From NCBI GenBank assembly GCA_001819095.1, contig MHLS01000049.1, forward strand, positions 13,420-27,198: a stretch of DNA of 13,779 nucleotides, read 5' to 3'. Below the pieces are notes generated by a model. That model saw only the letters and a list, made by a program, of their open reading frames with translations, made no database searches and was not told the DNA's origin. The DNA is from Candidatus Lloydbacteria bacterium RIFCSPLOWO2_02_FULL_54_12 (GTDB lineage Bacteria; Patescibacteriota; Minisyncoccia; Phycocordibacterales; UBA6899). The translations under genes and the position numbers were made by a program. Below, piece after piece: positions 1 through 7,133 of this stretch (position 1 is the stretch's first letter; each line of letters opens with the position of its first letter).

Positions 1-2
1 AT

Positions 3-2081
3 GTGTCGGGAGCAAGCGCCACGAACGTTAATTGGTCGGTGAACGCGCAGGGGACGCTTCGGTTGGAAATACAAAATGCTTCGACTATTGATCAGCTCTT
101 TGGCGGCGCGTTTGACTCGACGACCGGCCGCGGTAATGGCACGAATTCATGGGCCGCGAGCTCCACTTCTAAAGTTGCCAACGTGGCGCTCCCAGCGGGA
201 ACATACGACGTGCATGTGGGCTCTCCTTCGCTTGGTGAATTCGGGAGCCAGACCGGCGTGGTGATCACGGCCGGGCAGACAACCATTGTGATGATCAACG
301 CGCAGGCAAGCGCGACGCTCGTTACATTAAGCGGCACCACCACTTTAAGCGGAGTCGCGCAAAGCGGGATCAATGTTTGGGCGTCGAGAATAGGCGCTCC
401 GGGATTTTTCTCCGCGCAAACGGATGCGAACGGTGAATACTTCCTCAAAGTGCCGACCGGTTTCTCGTATCGCGTCGGAGTCCGCTCGCTCACTTACCTT
501 CCCACGCAAGGAGATGTTGACGTGAATGTGTCCGGCAATACGACACAACTCTTCACGCTTACCTCGGCCGGAGGGACGATCACTGGGCGGGTGCTGACGT
601 CGGGCGCAAGCGGGATCGCGAATGCATGGGTGAGCGCGATGAAGACGAGCGCGACGACAACGCAGACCGGCGCGCCGACGGATGCCGACGGCAACTATAC
701 CTTGAATGTGGATACAGGAAGCACATGGTCTCTTGTCGCGGAAGGGCCGTGCTACCCGCGCTCGGCGGCAATCAGCGCTTCGGAGGGTGATACGAACAAA
801 AACATCACGCTCACTCTTCAGTCCGGTTGTACCGCGCCGGTGCCGCAGGTAAATGGCATCACTGCATCAGCAGGCGGACAAGTGTCGAAAAATGATCTCG
901 TGCTTGATATTCCCGCCAATGCGCTCGGGTCCTCACAGAACACGGTTTCCGTTTCCATTTCCGACGCCGACACTGCTGTTCCTTCGGCGAATGCCACGCC
1001 GATCGATGGTTCGGTGCAAACCATTTCTGCAACCGATTCGACGGGTGCGGCGATCACTTCGCTCAATTCGAACATTACGCTCACGCTCACTTATGATCCG
1101 GCGCTTCTCCCTGTCGGTTTTACCGAAAGCAATATGCAGTTGGGTTACTTCGACACGAACACCGGACAATGGGAGCCGGTGGCCGCGACGATAGACACCA
1201 CGCTCAACACCTTCACCGCCTCCATAAGCCACTTCACCGATTACGGTCCGATCTTGCCCGGCGTGCCGGATGCGCCGACGAATCTTGTAGCATCCGCGGC
1301 GTCTGGCGGGATTGATCTCTCGTGGACCGCATCACCCACGGCGACGACATACACGATCTACCGCAGTCTGACGAATACGAACTTTACCACTGCGATCGCG
1401 ACCGGAGTAACCGGTACTACCTACACAAACACCGGACTTACAGGAAGTACGCTGTACTACTATAAAGTGGCCGGTGTGAACGGAAACGGAGAAGGACCCA
1501 GTTCCAGTTCAGCAAATGCCACCACGCAACTCTCCGGTGGCGGGCAGTCGTACTCAAGCGGCGGAGTAACCACCACGACTACTACCACGACAACGACTAC
1601 TGCGACCACGACGGCCACGACGACTACGGCTGTCGCGACGACAACGCCCGCAACTACGGCCGTCGCCGCAACGCCCGCAACGCCGGCTGTGCTCGCCATT
1701 CCCGCAACGTGGGAAGCGCGCCAAGCGTTGATAGTCCAGATCTTGGCGCAGATCGAAGTGCTTCGCGCCGAACTTGTGAAGTTGGGGGGAGCAAGTCCGA
1801 ACGCAAACGCGCTTCTTAACGCAAACGTGAACGCGAGTTTCAAGCGCGACTTGTCGGTCGGCGTAACGGGAGATGACGTGCAAGCGCTCCAAGTGTGGCT
1901 CAACGTACACGGCTACACTCTTGCTTCAAGCGGTCCCGGCTCGTCGGGTAACGAGACCACCAGGTTTGGCGCACTTACGCGCGCGGCACTCGCAAAATTC
2001 CAGACAGTCAACGGGATCAAACCATCATTGGGGTACTTTGGCCCAAAGACGAGAGCGTTTCTCGGTACGATACCGGAATAG
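3..2081 (+). CDS. Secreted multi-domain peptidoglycan-binding protein (5' partial)
   Basis: The reading frame is open at the left edge, so the true start and any signal peptide lie upstream; 692 residues are visible. Domains in order: a beta-rich segment (about 1-100), two carboxypeptidase-regulatory-like beta-sandwiches (about 101-187 and 190-272, each with a DANGEY- or DADGNY-type turn), a ZU5-like region (about 283-410), one fibronectin type III domain (about 420-508, LSWTASPTATTYTIYRS and LYYYKV strands), a Thr-rich stalk (522-557), an Ala/Pro linker, a short predicted coiled coil (570-596) and a C-terminal peptidoglycan_binding_1-like domain (614-690, ending FGPKTRAFLG). The role is inferred as a wall-anchored surface or adhesin-like protein: stalk domains pushed outward from a peptidoglycan-binding base. 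No catalytic motif is visible. The order of domains is seen; the names rest on family resemblance. Confidence 0.85.
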   Translation: MSGASATNVNWSVNAQGTLRLEIQNASTIDQLFGGAFDSTTGRGNGTNSWAASSTSKVANVALPAGTYDVHVGSPSLGEFGSQTGVVITAGQTTIVMINAQASATLVTLSGTTTLSGVAQSGINVWASRIGAPGFFSAQTDANGEYFLKVPTGFSYRVGVRSLTYLPTQGDVDVNVSGNTTQLFTLTSAGGTITGRVLTSGASGIANAWVSAMKTSATTTQTGAPTDADGNYTLNVDTGSTWSLVAEGPCYPRSAAISASEGDTNKNITLTLQSGCTAPVPQVNGITASAGGQVSKNDLVLDIPANALGSSQNTVSVSISDADTAVPSANATPIDGSVQTISATDSTGAAITSLNSNITLTLTYDPALLPVGFTESNMQLGYFDTNTGQWEPVAATIDTTLNTFTASISHFTDYGPILPGVPDAPTNLVASAASGGIDLSWTASPTATTYTIYRSLTNTNFTTAIATGVTGTTYTNTGLTGSTLYYYKVAGVNGNGEGPSSSSANATTQLSGGGQSYSSGGVTTTTTTTTTTTATTTATTTTAVATTTPATTAVAATPATPAVLAIPATWEARQALIVQILAQIEVLRAELVKLGGASPNANALLNANVNASFKRDLSVGVTGDDVQALQVWLNVHGYTLASSGPGSSGNETTRFGALTRAALAKFQTVNGIKPSLGYFGPKTRAFLGTIPE

Positions 2082-2109
2082 AGACCCCGGTATTGCCTTA
2101 GACACCCCA

Positions 2110-2143
2110 CAACGAAATCCTCCTATTTGGGTGGATTTTGTCG
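2110..2143 (+). terminator. Probable terminator hairpin after the first gene
   Basis: Positions 2110-2123 pair with 2130-2143 with two mismatches and one G-U pair, around a 6-nt loop. The 3' arm carries TTTT inside the stem, as in the clearer terminator at 5315-5350. A separate 7-bp hairpin (2070-2076 with 2087-2093) spans the stop codon but has no T-run. Confidence 0.4.
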
Positions 2144-2227
2144 TACCCAACGGCCTATCTTTTGGTTCCTCCGACGGGTAATATTTGCCTGTTACGGCCT
2201 TATACACAAGGTTTTCCCCTAGCCACC

Positions 2228-2256
2228 TTGCCAAGTTGGCCGAAATCTGCTATACT
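2228..2256 (+). promoter_or_regulatory. Sigma-70-type promoter with extended -10
   Basis: TTGCCA (2228-2233), a 17-nt spacer, then TATACT (2251-2256) preceded by TG plus one base. Predicted transcription start is about 2263. It lies about 120 nt before the next start codon, so it drives either a long structured leader or a small RNA. A 6-bp inverted repeat (2207-2212 with 2225-2230) overlaps the -35 box and could be an operator or a decayed palindrome. Confidence 0.55.
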
Positions 2257-2262
2257 TTCCGC

Positions 2263-2340
2263 AAGTTCATTCCCGTGGAGGAAGAGGACTCGTGCGTCTC
2301 AAGTGCAGTCATGCACCGCGGGAAGTCGCATATTTTTTTT
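2263..2340 (+). ncRNA. Candidate structured small RNA or attenuator leader
   Basis: The segment starts just after a good promoter and ends in a run of eight T (2333-2340). A closing helix pairs 2270-2278 with 2316-2324 (one U-G). Inside it, 2303-2307 pairs with 2312-2316 across a 4-nt loop, and 2284-2289 pairs with 2296-2300 with one bulge. Together these suggest a three-way junction. The T-run begins 8 nt after the closing helix, so termination is not certain. It matches no RNA family I recognise (no 6S, SRP, tmRNA or RNase P signature). It could equally be the 5' leader of the next gene. Confidence 0.3.
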
Positions 2341-2347
2341 AAATCTC

Positions 2348-2353
2348 TATAAT
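2348..2353 (+). promoter_or_regulatory. Possible second -10 box (TATAAT) before the 971-aa gene
   Basis: A perfect TATAAT lies 28 nt before the ATG at 2382, directly after the T-run of the candidate RNA. No good -35 is seen 17 nt upstream, so it is weaker than the promoter at 2228-2256. Transcripts from here would have a leader of about 20 nt with no Shine-Dalgarno sequence. Confidence 0.3.
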
Positions 2354-2381
2354 TTAATCGCAGATTATTATTGATCATTGT

Positions 2382-5297
2382 ATGCGTATGACGAAATTAT
2401 TTATTGCATCGAAAGCGCAGCGTTCAACGTGGAAGAAGACGTGTGCCGGCTTTCTTATGCTTTCGCTCAATCTTTCGATTGGCGGTCTCGGGGGACTTCT
2501 CCTCATCCCGCAAGTTGCTTCTGCGGAACCGGGCGGCAACGGCGGCGGAGGTGGCGGCGGCAACTCACCGGTCTATACGGTCACCATCGACGAACCGGTG
2601 GTTGCGGATAACCCGCTCACCCTTACCGGTGTCACGACCGCGACACATTTCGTCGGACAGGAAGACGACCAGCATGTCGTCATCAACTGGGGTGACGGGT
2701 CTGCGTTGACCGATATGTACCTTCCGGCGGAGGCCTTCAGCGGCGATGACTTCAGTTGGTCGTGGAGTGCGTCCCATCCCTATGCGAACGGAACCACACA
2801 AAGTTACACGATCATCGTGAACATCTGCCACGTGTCCTGCACCGGCGAAGAGGGTTCCGGTGACGCGACGGATACGACGATCATCGTTATTCCTCCGTCC
2901 GACACCACTCCGCCCACCATCGCTCTCCACGATGATGTTTCTGCAGAGGCTACTTCCGGATCGGGTGCGATAGTGACATACAACTCGCCGGCAACCTCGG
3001 ATAATGTTGACCCCGCCGGTACCGCAATGTGTACGCCCGCTTCGGGTTCGACTTTCGTGCTTGGGAATACACTGGTGACTTGTACCGCGACCGACGTTGC
3101 GGGCAATTCCGCTACCCCGACCACGTTCACCGTAACGGTCACGGACAACACGCCCCCCGCGATCACCCTCAATGGCACGACGCCTGATATTGAGATCGGT
3201 GGCACCTACACCGAACTCGGCGCAACGGCCGTTGACATCATCGACGGCTCATTTGCCGCAACCCCCTCCGGCTCAGTGAATACCTCGGTCGTTGGCTCCT
3301 ATGTCATCACCTATAATGCCACCGACCTTGCGGGAAACAGCGCAACTCCGGTCATGCGCACGGTCAATGTCATCGACACGAACGACGAGCCTGTGCTTGG
3401 CGTTCTTGGTGACCAGGAAGTCGACGAGTTCGAGACGCTCTCGTTTAACGCTGATGCGACGGATGCGGATGCGGGGGATACACCCACGTTCTCTATTACC
3501 GGCGCCCCGTCCGGCTCCAGTTTCAACACAGCAACCGGTGAATTCTCCTTTACGCCGGGAGAATCCGATGATGGTACGTATACGGTCACGGTGACCGTCG
3601 ATGACGGCAACGGCGGAACGGATTCGGAAACCTTTGATATCATCGTCAACGAGGTCAACAGCGCGCCGGGCAATAACGAGTGCAATGATCTTGAGGATAA
3701 CGACGGTGACGGCGACATTGACGGCTCAGATTCGGGTTGTGACGGCTTCGACGACACCGCGGAAAATACTCCGCCGACCGTAATCATCGACACGGAAATG
3801 ATCATGCTCACGCTTCACAGCATCTTTGCGCCACCGACCGGTGTTCATGCGATCGATGTCGAGGACGGCTCCGTCATCGTTGACGTTTTGGGTAACACCG
3901 TTGACGTCGACGAGGTCGGTGACTATACGGTCACCTATGGAGCTACCGATTCGGACAGCGCGAGCGCCGAACCGGAGACACAGTCGGTTCAGGTGCGTGC
4001 CGAATGCGGCGATGGTAACGATAACGACAACGACGACAGAACAGACGCCGAAGATCCCGCATGCCACACCAACGGTGATTCCACCGATGAGGAGTCGTAT
4101 GATCCGCTGATCGAGAACGAATCTGCCGATCCGGAATGCGATGACGGAATAGATAATGATGAGGACGGTTCGATTGACGGAGAGGAGGACTCGGGATGTT
4201 CAAGCCCTTCCGATAACAGCGAGAACGAGCCCCCAGTCATTGAGACCGAACTCCTCGCGCTTACGCTTACGGCCGGAAATCCGCTCGTGCTCGACTACTC
4301 TGCATCCGACGACGAGGACGGCGATCTCACCGACGACATTCTGGTTTCGGGTGATGACTTTGATACCGGAGTCCCCGGAGAATATGAAGTCACGCTCAAT
4401 GTCACTGACTCTCAAGGTACTGCAGCAGACCCGGTCATCATTACGGTTACCGTCGTCGCTCCGCCTCCTGCTTGCGCAAATAGTTCGGACGACGATGATG
4501 ATGGGCTCATTGACATGGATGATCCTGGCTGTGCAAACAGCGAGGACAACGACGAGACCGAGCCGCCCCCTCCTCCGCCTCCGACTCCCGCATGTGCCGA
4601 CGAAACCGATAACGATCAGGACGAATTTGTCGACATGAATGACCCCGGTTGTTCAAGTCCCGAGGACAATGACGAGACCGATCCTGTCACACCCCCTCCT
4701 TCCGGCGGTGGCGGTGGCGGAAATCCTCCTCCCCAGTGCGCAAACGGCTCCGACGATGATGCGGACGGCTTGGCCGATTACCCGAATGATCTCGGTTGTG
4801 AGAACTCGCTCGACAATGACGAGAGCGGTTCGGGCACGCCTCCCCCGGAGACTCCGACGGTAACGGGTGGCAGTACGCCCCCGCCTCCGCCGACACCACC
4901 GGCGGCTCCGCAAGGTGAGGTCTTGGGTGCGGCAACAGAAGAGATGCCGCTTCCGCTGGGATGCGTCGCATACCTCGATGTGTACTTGAAGAAAGGGAGA
5001 AAGAACGACCCTGAAAAAGTGAAACTGCTCCAGACCTTCTTGAATGAAGAAATGGGAGCAGGCCTTCCGCTCACCGGCTTCTTCGGAGACATGACTCACG
5101 GATGGGTGAAGAAATTCCAAGTGAAGCACAAGAAAGATATTCTTCAGCCGTGGATTGACGCAGGATACGGCGGCGTGGACTTCGGGAACAATGGTACCGG
5201 CTACGTCTACAAGACAACGAAGCGCGCCATCAACATGATGAAGTGTGCCGCGATCACGGAGCCGATGCCGGAACTTGTGCCGGACACCCAGCCGTAA
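2382..5297 (+). CDS. Large secreted PKD/HYR/Ig-like protein with Asp-rich modules and peptidoglycan-binding C-terminus
   Basis: 971 aa. The start at 2382 gives a signal peptide (basic N-terminus, hydrophobic core to about 45, VASA cleavage near 48); no Shine-Dalgarno sequence precedes it, and ATG 2388 is an alternative. After a Gly-rich stretch come a PKD-like domain (about 63-170, INWGDGS), a HYR domain (about 175-254), a DUF5011/Ig-like domain (about 257-331), a putative-Ig/cadherin-like domain (about 334-425, DDGNGGTDSETF), further Ig-like blocks (about 465-539 and 618-691), and six Cys-bounded Asp-rich modules between 434 and 814. Pro-rich linkers and QGEVLGAA (844-851) lead to a C-terminal peptidoglycan-binding-like domain (861-955) bracketed by Cys861 and Cys955. 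The likely role is a calcium-stiffened, wall-attached surface protein; no enzyme motif is seen. It is paralogous to the next gene at its C-terminal end. Confidence 0.9.
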   Translation: MRMTKLFIASKAQRSTWKKTCAGFLMLSLNLSIGGLGGLLLIPQVASAEPGGNGGGGGGGNSPVYTVTIDEPVVADNPLTLTGVTTATHFVGQEDDQHVVINWGDGSALTDMYLPAEAFSGDDFSWSWSASHPYANGTTQSYTIIVNICHVSCTGEEGSGDATDTTIIVIPPSDTTPPTIALHDDVSAEATSGSGAIVTYNSPATSDNVDPAGTAMCTPASGSTFVLGNTLVTCTATDVAGNSATPTTFTVTVTDNTPPAITLNGTTPDIEIGGTYTELGATAVDIIDGSFAATPSGSVNTSVVGSYVITYNATDLAGNSATPVMRTVNVIDTNDEPVLGVLGDQEVDEFETLSFNADATDADAGDTPTFSITGAPSGSSFNTATGEFSFTPGESDDGTYTVTVTVDDGNGGTDSETFDIIVNEVNSAPGNNECNDLEDNDGDGDIDGSDSGCDGFDDTAENTPPTVIIDTEMIMLTLHSIFAPPTGVHAIDVEDGSVIVDVLGNTVDVDEVGDYTVTYGATDSDSASAEPETQSVQVRAECGDGNDNDNDDRTDAEDPACHTNGDSTDEESYDPLIENESADPECDDGIDNDEDGSIDGEEDSGCSSPSDNSENEPPVIETELLALTLTAGNPLVLDYSASDDEDGDLTDDILVSGDDFDTGVPGEYEVTLNVTDSQGTAADPVIITVTVVAPPPACANSSDDDDDGLIDMDDPGCANSEDNDETEPPPPPPPTPACADETDNDQDEFVDMNDPGCSSPEDNDETDPVTPPPSGGGGGGNPPPQCANGSDDDADGLADYPNDLGCENSLDNDESGSGTPPPETPTVTGGSTPPPPPTPPAAPQGEVLGAATEEMPLPLGCVAYLDVYLKKGRKNDPEKVKLLQTFLNEEMGAGLPLTGFFGDMTHGWVKKFQVKHKKDILQPWIDAGYGGVDFGNNGTGYVYKTTKRAINMMKCAAITEPMPELVPDTQP
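3681..4823 (+). repeat. Six coded copies of a Cys-bounded Asp-rich module
   Basis: Copies lie at 3681-3764, 4005-4094, 4137-4223, 4473-4556, 4593-4676 and 4737-4823. Each codes for 28-30 residues of the pattern C-x(3)-D-x-D-x-D-x(3)-D-x(2-5)-D-x-G/A-C followed by an acidic tail, usually DNDE. The DxDxDG-like spacing resembles EF-hand, dockerin and thrombospondin type 3 calcium loops. The two cysteines per module could form a disulfide. The last three copies are set in Pro/Gly linkers; the earlier ones separate Ig-like domains. Calcium binding is inferred. Confidence 0.8.
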
Positions 5298-5314
5298 TTA
5301 GTTTGACGATAACA

Positions 5315-5350
5315 AGGACAAAAACCGCCCAACAGAGCGGTTTTTGTCCT
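5315..5350 (+). terminator. Intrinsic terminator, perfect 14-bp stem
   Basis: 5315-5328 pairs perfectly with 5337-5350 around an 8-nt loop. The GC core (CCGC/GCGG) is followed by TTTTT in the 3' arm and mirrored by AAAAA in the 5' arm, so it could work in both directions. It ends the 971-aa gene's transcript. Confidence 0.85.
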
Positions 5351-5376
5351 ACCAAAGGCAGTCTTAGGTATGCCAA

Positions 5377-5435
5377 GAAAAGTACGAGGTCCGACCTTTA
5401 AGTATCAATTCCCAAGGTCGGACCTCGTACTTTTC
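5377..5435. repeat. Palindromic repeat, copy 1 (22-bp perfect stem)
   Basis: Arms 5377-5398 and 5414-5435 are exact reverse complements; the 15-nt loop is TAAGTATCAATTCCC. The inner arm is itself nearly palindromic (GAGGTCCGACCTT). It shares arm and loop pattern with 6960-7018, 9542-9630 and 11364-11411. No terminal coding region or T-run accompanies it, so it is not an ordinary terminator. Confidence 0.9.
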
Positions 5436-5441
5436 CGAGGC

Positions 5442-5470
5442 TTGCCACCGCGCTGCCCCTGTGTTAGCTA
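5442..5470 (+). promoter_or_regulatory. Weak candidate promoter before the 486-aa gene
   Basis: TTGCCA (5442-5447), a 17-nt spacer and TAGCTA (5465-5470) preceded by TG plus one base. The -10 is poor, and a start near 5477 would leave out the Shine-Dalgarno sequence at 5472-5476. It is listed because the same arrangement recurs at 9647-9673 after another palindrome. Confidence 0.2.
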
Positions 5471-5480
5471 TAGGAGAATT

Positions 5481-6941
5481 ATGAGGAAAAACTCTCTCGC
5501 AAAAAGGACCGCTGTCATTTTTGTCGCGCTAGCTCTTTTTTCGCTTCCGTCTTTTGCGAACGCGGCAATCACCTATATGCGTTCCCAATTGGGACCCGAA
5601 GTGACGACACCCTTCACAATCACGGTCTCAGCGGAAAGCTTCTCGGATTATGGACTCTCCGAAGGCGTCGACCTCTACTACATCACGCTTGATGATGATG
5701 TGAACCCGACGACGGAATGTTTTCCCACAACGCAACTGGAAGCGAGCGCAACTTTTGACGTGCCCGTCGGTGACGTGGTGAAGGGGGTGCTCATCGTCGG
5801 ATTCACGGGTGCCTGCGAAACGGGCGACGAACCGTACTATGTTGAAGGCGACGGAAGCGAGGTGAACTTTACGGTCATCGGCGCCGACCACGATTATGAT
5901 ACCGTTTTCGACGAAGCGGATAATTGTCCGGCAGACGCGAACATCAGACAGGAAAATAGTGACGGCGATGAGGAGGGAGACGCGTGCGACGCCGACGACG
6001 ACAATGACGGTGTGAATGACGAAGCAAGCGAAACAGATGAGGGGACGTTATCGGCCGACAATTGCCCCGTCACGGCGAATGAAGACCAACTTGATTCAGA
6101 TAGCGACGGCACGGGGGATGCTTGCGACGACACGCCGCTTCCGCCCGCTCCTGATATGTGCCCGAATATTTCCGATACACAGGAGTCCGTTCCCGAAGGG
6201 ATGACGCTCGATGGCGAAGGACAGTGTGTTCCCATCGAAGAACCCGCACCGCCACCTTCCGGCGGGGGCACTGGCGGAGTGCCGCCCCAAGCTTGTGCGA
6301 ACGGTTCCGACGATGATGCGGACGGCTTGGCCGATTATCCCAACGATTTTGGTTGTGAGAACTCGCTCGACAACGACGAAAGCGGTTCGGGAACGCCTCC
6401 TCCGGAAACTTCACAAGGGGAAGTACTCGGTGCGGCAACCCTCGAGCAAGGCGAGAGTAGCAGTCGTCGCATGACGGCGACCGAAGAGCCCGCACTTCCG
6501 AAAGAGGAAGAGGTTGTGTCTCCCGTTGCGGTCGAAGAACCGATCTCACAAGGAGAAGTGCTCGGAGCCGCGACTGTCGCAGAAACGCCGCCTGTTCCAC
6601 AGTGCAATGCGTTTCTCACGGCGCATCTCCGCAGAGGAAAAGATAACGATCCCGAGCAGGTCAAACTTCTGCAGGAGTTCCTGAACGAAGAGATGAGCGC
6701 GGGGCTTCCGGTCACCGGATTCTTCGGCGATCTCACACATGAAGCGGTGAAGAAATTTCAGGTGAAATATAAAAAGGAAATTCTTCAGCCGTGGATCGAC
6801 GCGGGATATGGCGACATAGACTTTGGTAATAACGGCACGGGCTACGTCTACAAGACGACATTGCGCGCCATCAATATGATGAAATGTGCGACGCTTGCGG
6901 AACCGATGCCCGCAATCGTTCCGGACTCGGGCGGGAACTAA
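5481..6941 (+). CDS. Secreted thrombospondin type 3-like protein with peptidoglycan-binding C-terminus
   Basis: 486 aa. The start at 5481 is chosen because AGGAG (5472-5476) sits 4 nt before it and a clean signal peptide follows (cleavage after FANA, about residue 28). The longer frame from 5370 would translate the palindrome. Next come a beta-rich domain (about 29-135), thrombospondin type 3-like Asp-rich repeats (about 137-220, two DNCP-initiated units) and a Cys pair (227, 249). One Asp-rich module (272-300) is almost identical to the last module of the preceding gene. Two QGEVLGAA motifs (312-319, 357-364) flank an acidic linker. The C-terminal domain (375-469, bracketed by Cys) matches the preceding protein at about 74 of 95 residues without gaps. 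The inferred role is a calcium-binding surface protein attached to peptidoglycan. It is flanked by palindrome copies 1 and 2. Confidence 0.9.
   Translation: MRKNSLAKRTAVIFVALALFSLPSFANAAITYMRSQLGPEVTTPFTITVSAESFSDYGLSEGVDLYYITLDDDVNPTTECFPTTQLEASATFDVPVGDVVKGVLIVGFTGACETGDEPYYVEGDGSEVNFTVIGADHDYDTVFDEADNCPADANIRQENSDGDEEGDACDADDDNDGVNDEASETDEGTLSADNCPVTANEDQLDSDSDGTGDACDDTPLPPAPDMCPNISDTQESVPEGMTLDGEGQCVPIEEPAPPPSGGGTGGVPPQACANGSDDDADGLADYPNDFGCENSLDNDESGSGTPPPETSQGEVLGAATLEQGESSSRRMTATEEPALPKEEEVVSPVAVEEPISQGEVLGAATVAETPPVPQCNAFLTAHLRRGKDNDPEQVKLLQEFLNEEMSAGLPVTGFFGDLTHEAVKKFQVKYKKEILQPWIDAGYGDIDFGNNGTGYVYKTTLRAINMMKCATLAEPMPAIVPDSGGN
6294..6410 (+). repeat. 117-bp coding segment duplicated from 4737-4853
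   Basis: The segment codes for one Asp-rich module plus the SGSGTPPPET linker. By eye it differs from 4737-4853 at about 13 of 117 positions, yet only one residue changes (Leu to Phe). The homologous C-terminal domains downstream (4962-5246 and 6603-6887) are less alike. This indicates duplication of the 3' end of one gene to found the other, or exchange between them. Confidence 0.85.
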
Positions 6942-6959
6942 AAATACTGCGGTGGCGGA

Positions 6960-7018
6960 GAAATGTACGAGGTCGGACCTTGAAGGATCGAGTCCTAAGG
7001 TCCGACCTCGTACATTTC
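6960..7018. repeat. Palindromic repeat, copy 2 (22-bp perfect stem)
   Basis: Arms 6960-6981 and 6997-7018 are exact reverse complements; the 15-nt loop is GAAGGATCGAGTCCT. Relative to copy 1 the left arm differs at two positions (A to T, and C to G in the GGTCSGACC core), and the right arm carries both matching changes. It lies just after the 486-aa gene and may serve as its 3' hairpin. Confidence 0.9.
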
Positions 7019-7050
7019 ACTTTGCTCACCTTGATGAGCTCAAAATATCC

Positions 7051-7078
7051 CTTAACAGAGCGGTTTTTTGTTGTTAAG
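7051..7078 (+). terminator. Weak or degenerate terminator
   Basis: CTTAACA (7051-7057) pairs with TGTTAAG (7072-7078). The enclosed ACAGAGCGGTTTTTT matches the loop and 3' arm of the terminator at 5315-5350, but the matching GC left arm is missing here. It looks like a decayed copy. Confidence 0.35.
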
Positions 7079-7098
7079 TAGAACACGAAACTAGGCTA

Positions 7099-7127
7099 TT
7101 GTCTAATCAGTAAATCTGTGCTATAAT
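7099..7127 (+). promoter_or_regulatory. Strong extended -10 promoter giving a leaderless mRNA
   Basis: TTGTCT (7099-7104), a 17-nt spacer and a perfect TATAAT (7122-7127) preceded by TG plus one base. The expected transcription start, about 7 nt past the -10, falls at the ATG at 7134. No Shine-Dalgarno sequence can be present on such a transcript. Confidence 0.7.
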
Positions 7128-7133
7128 CCTCAC

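Noticed and set aside
2200..2208. TTATACACA, an exact DnaA-box sequence
   Set aside because: Only one copy, with no AT-rich unwinding region or dnaA/dnaN nearby; a chance match is plausible.
5370..5480. 37-codon N-terminal extension of the 486-aa gene
   Set aside because: It would translate the palindrome at 5377-5435 and hide the signal peptide; ATG 5481 has a good Shine-Dalgarno sequence.
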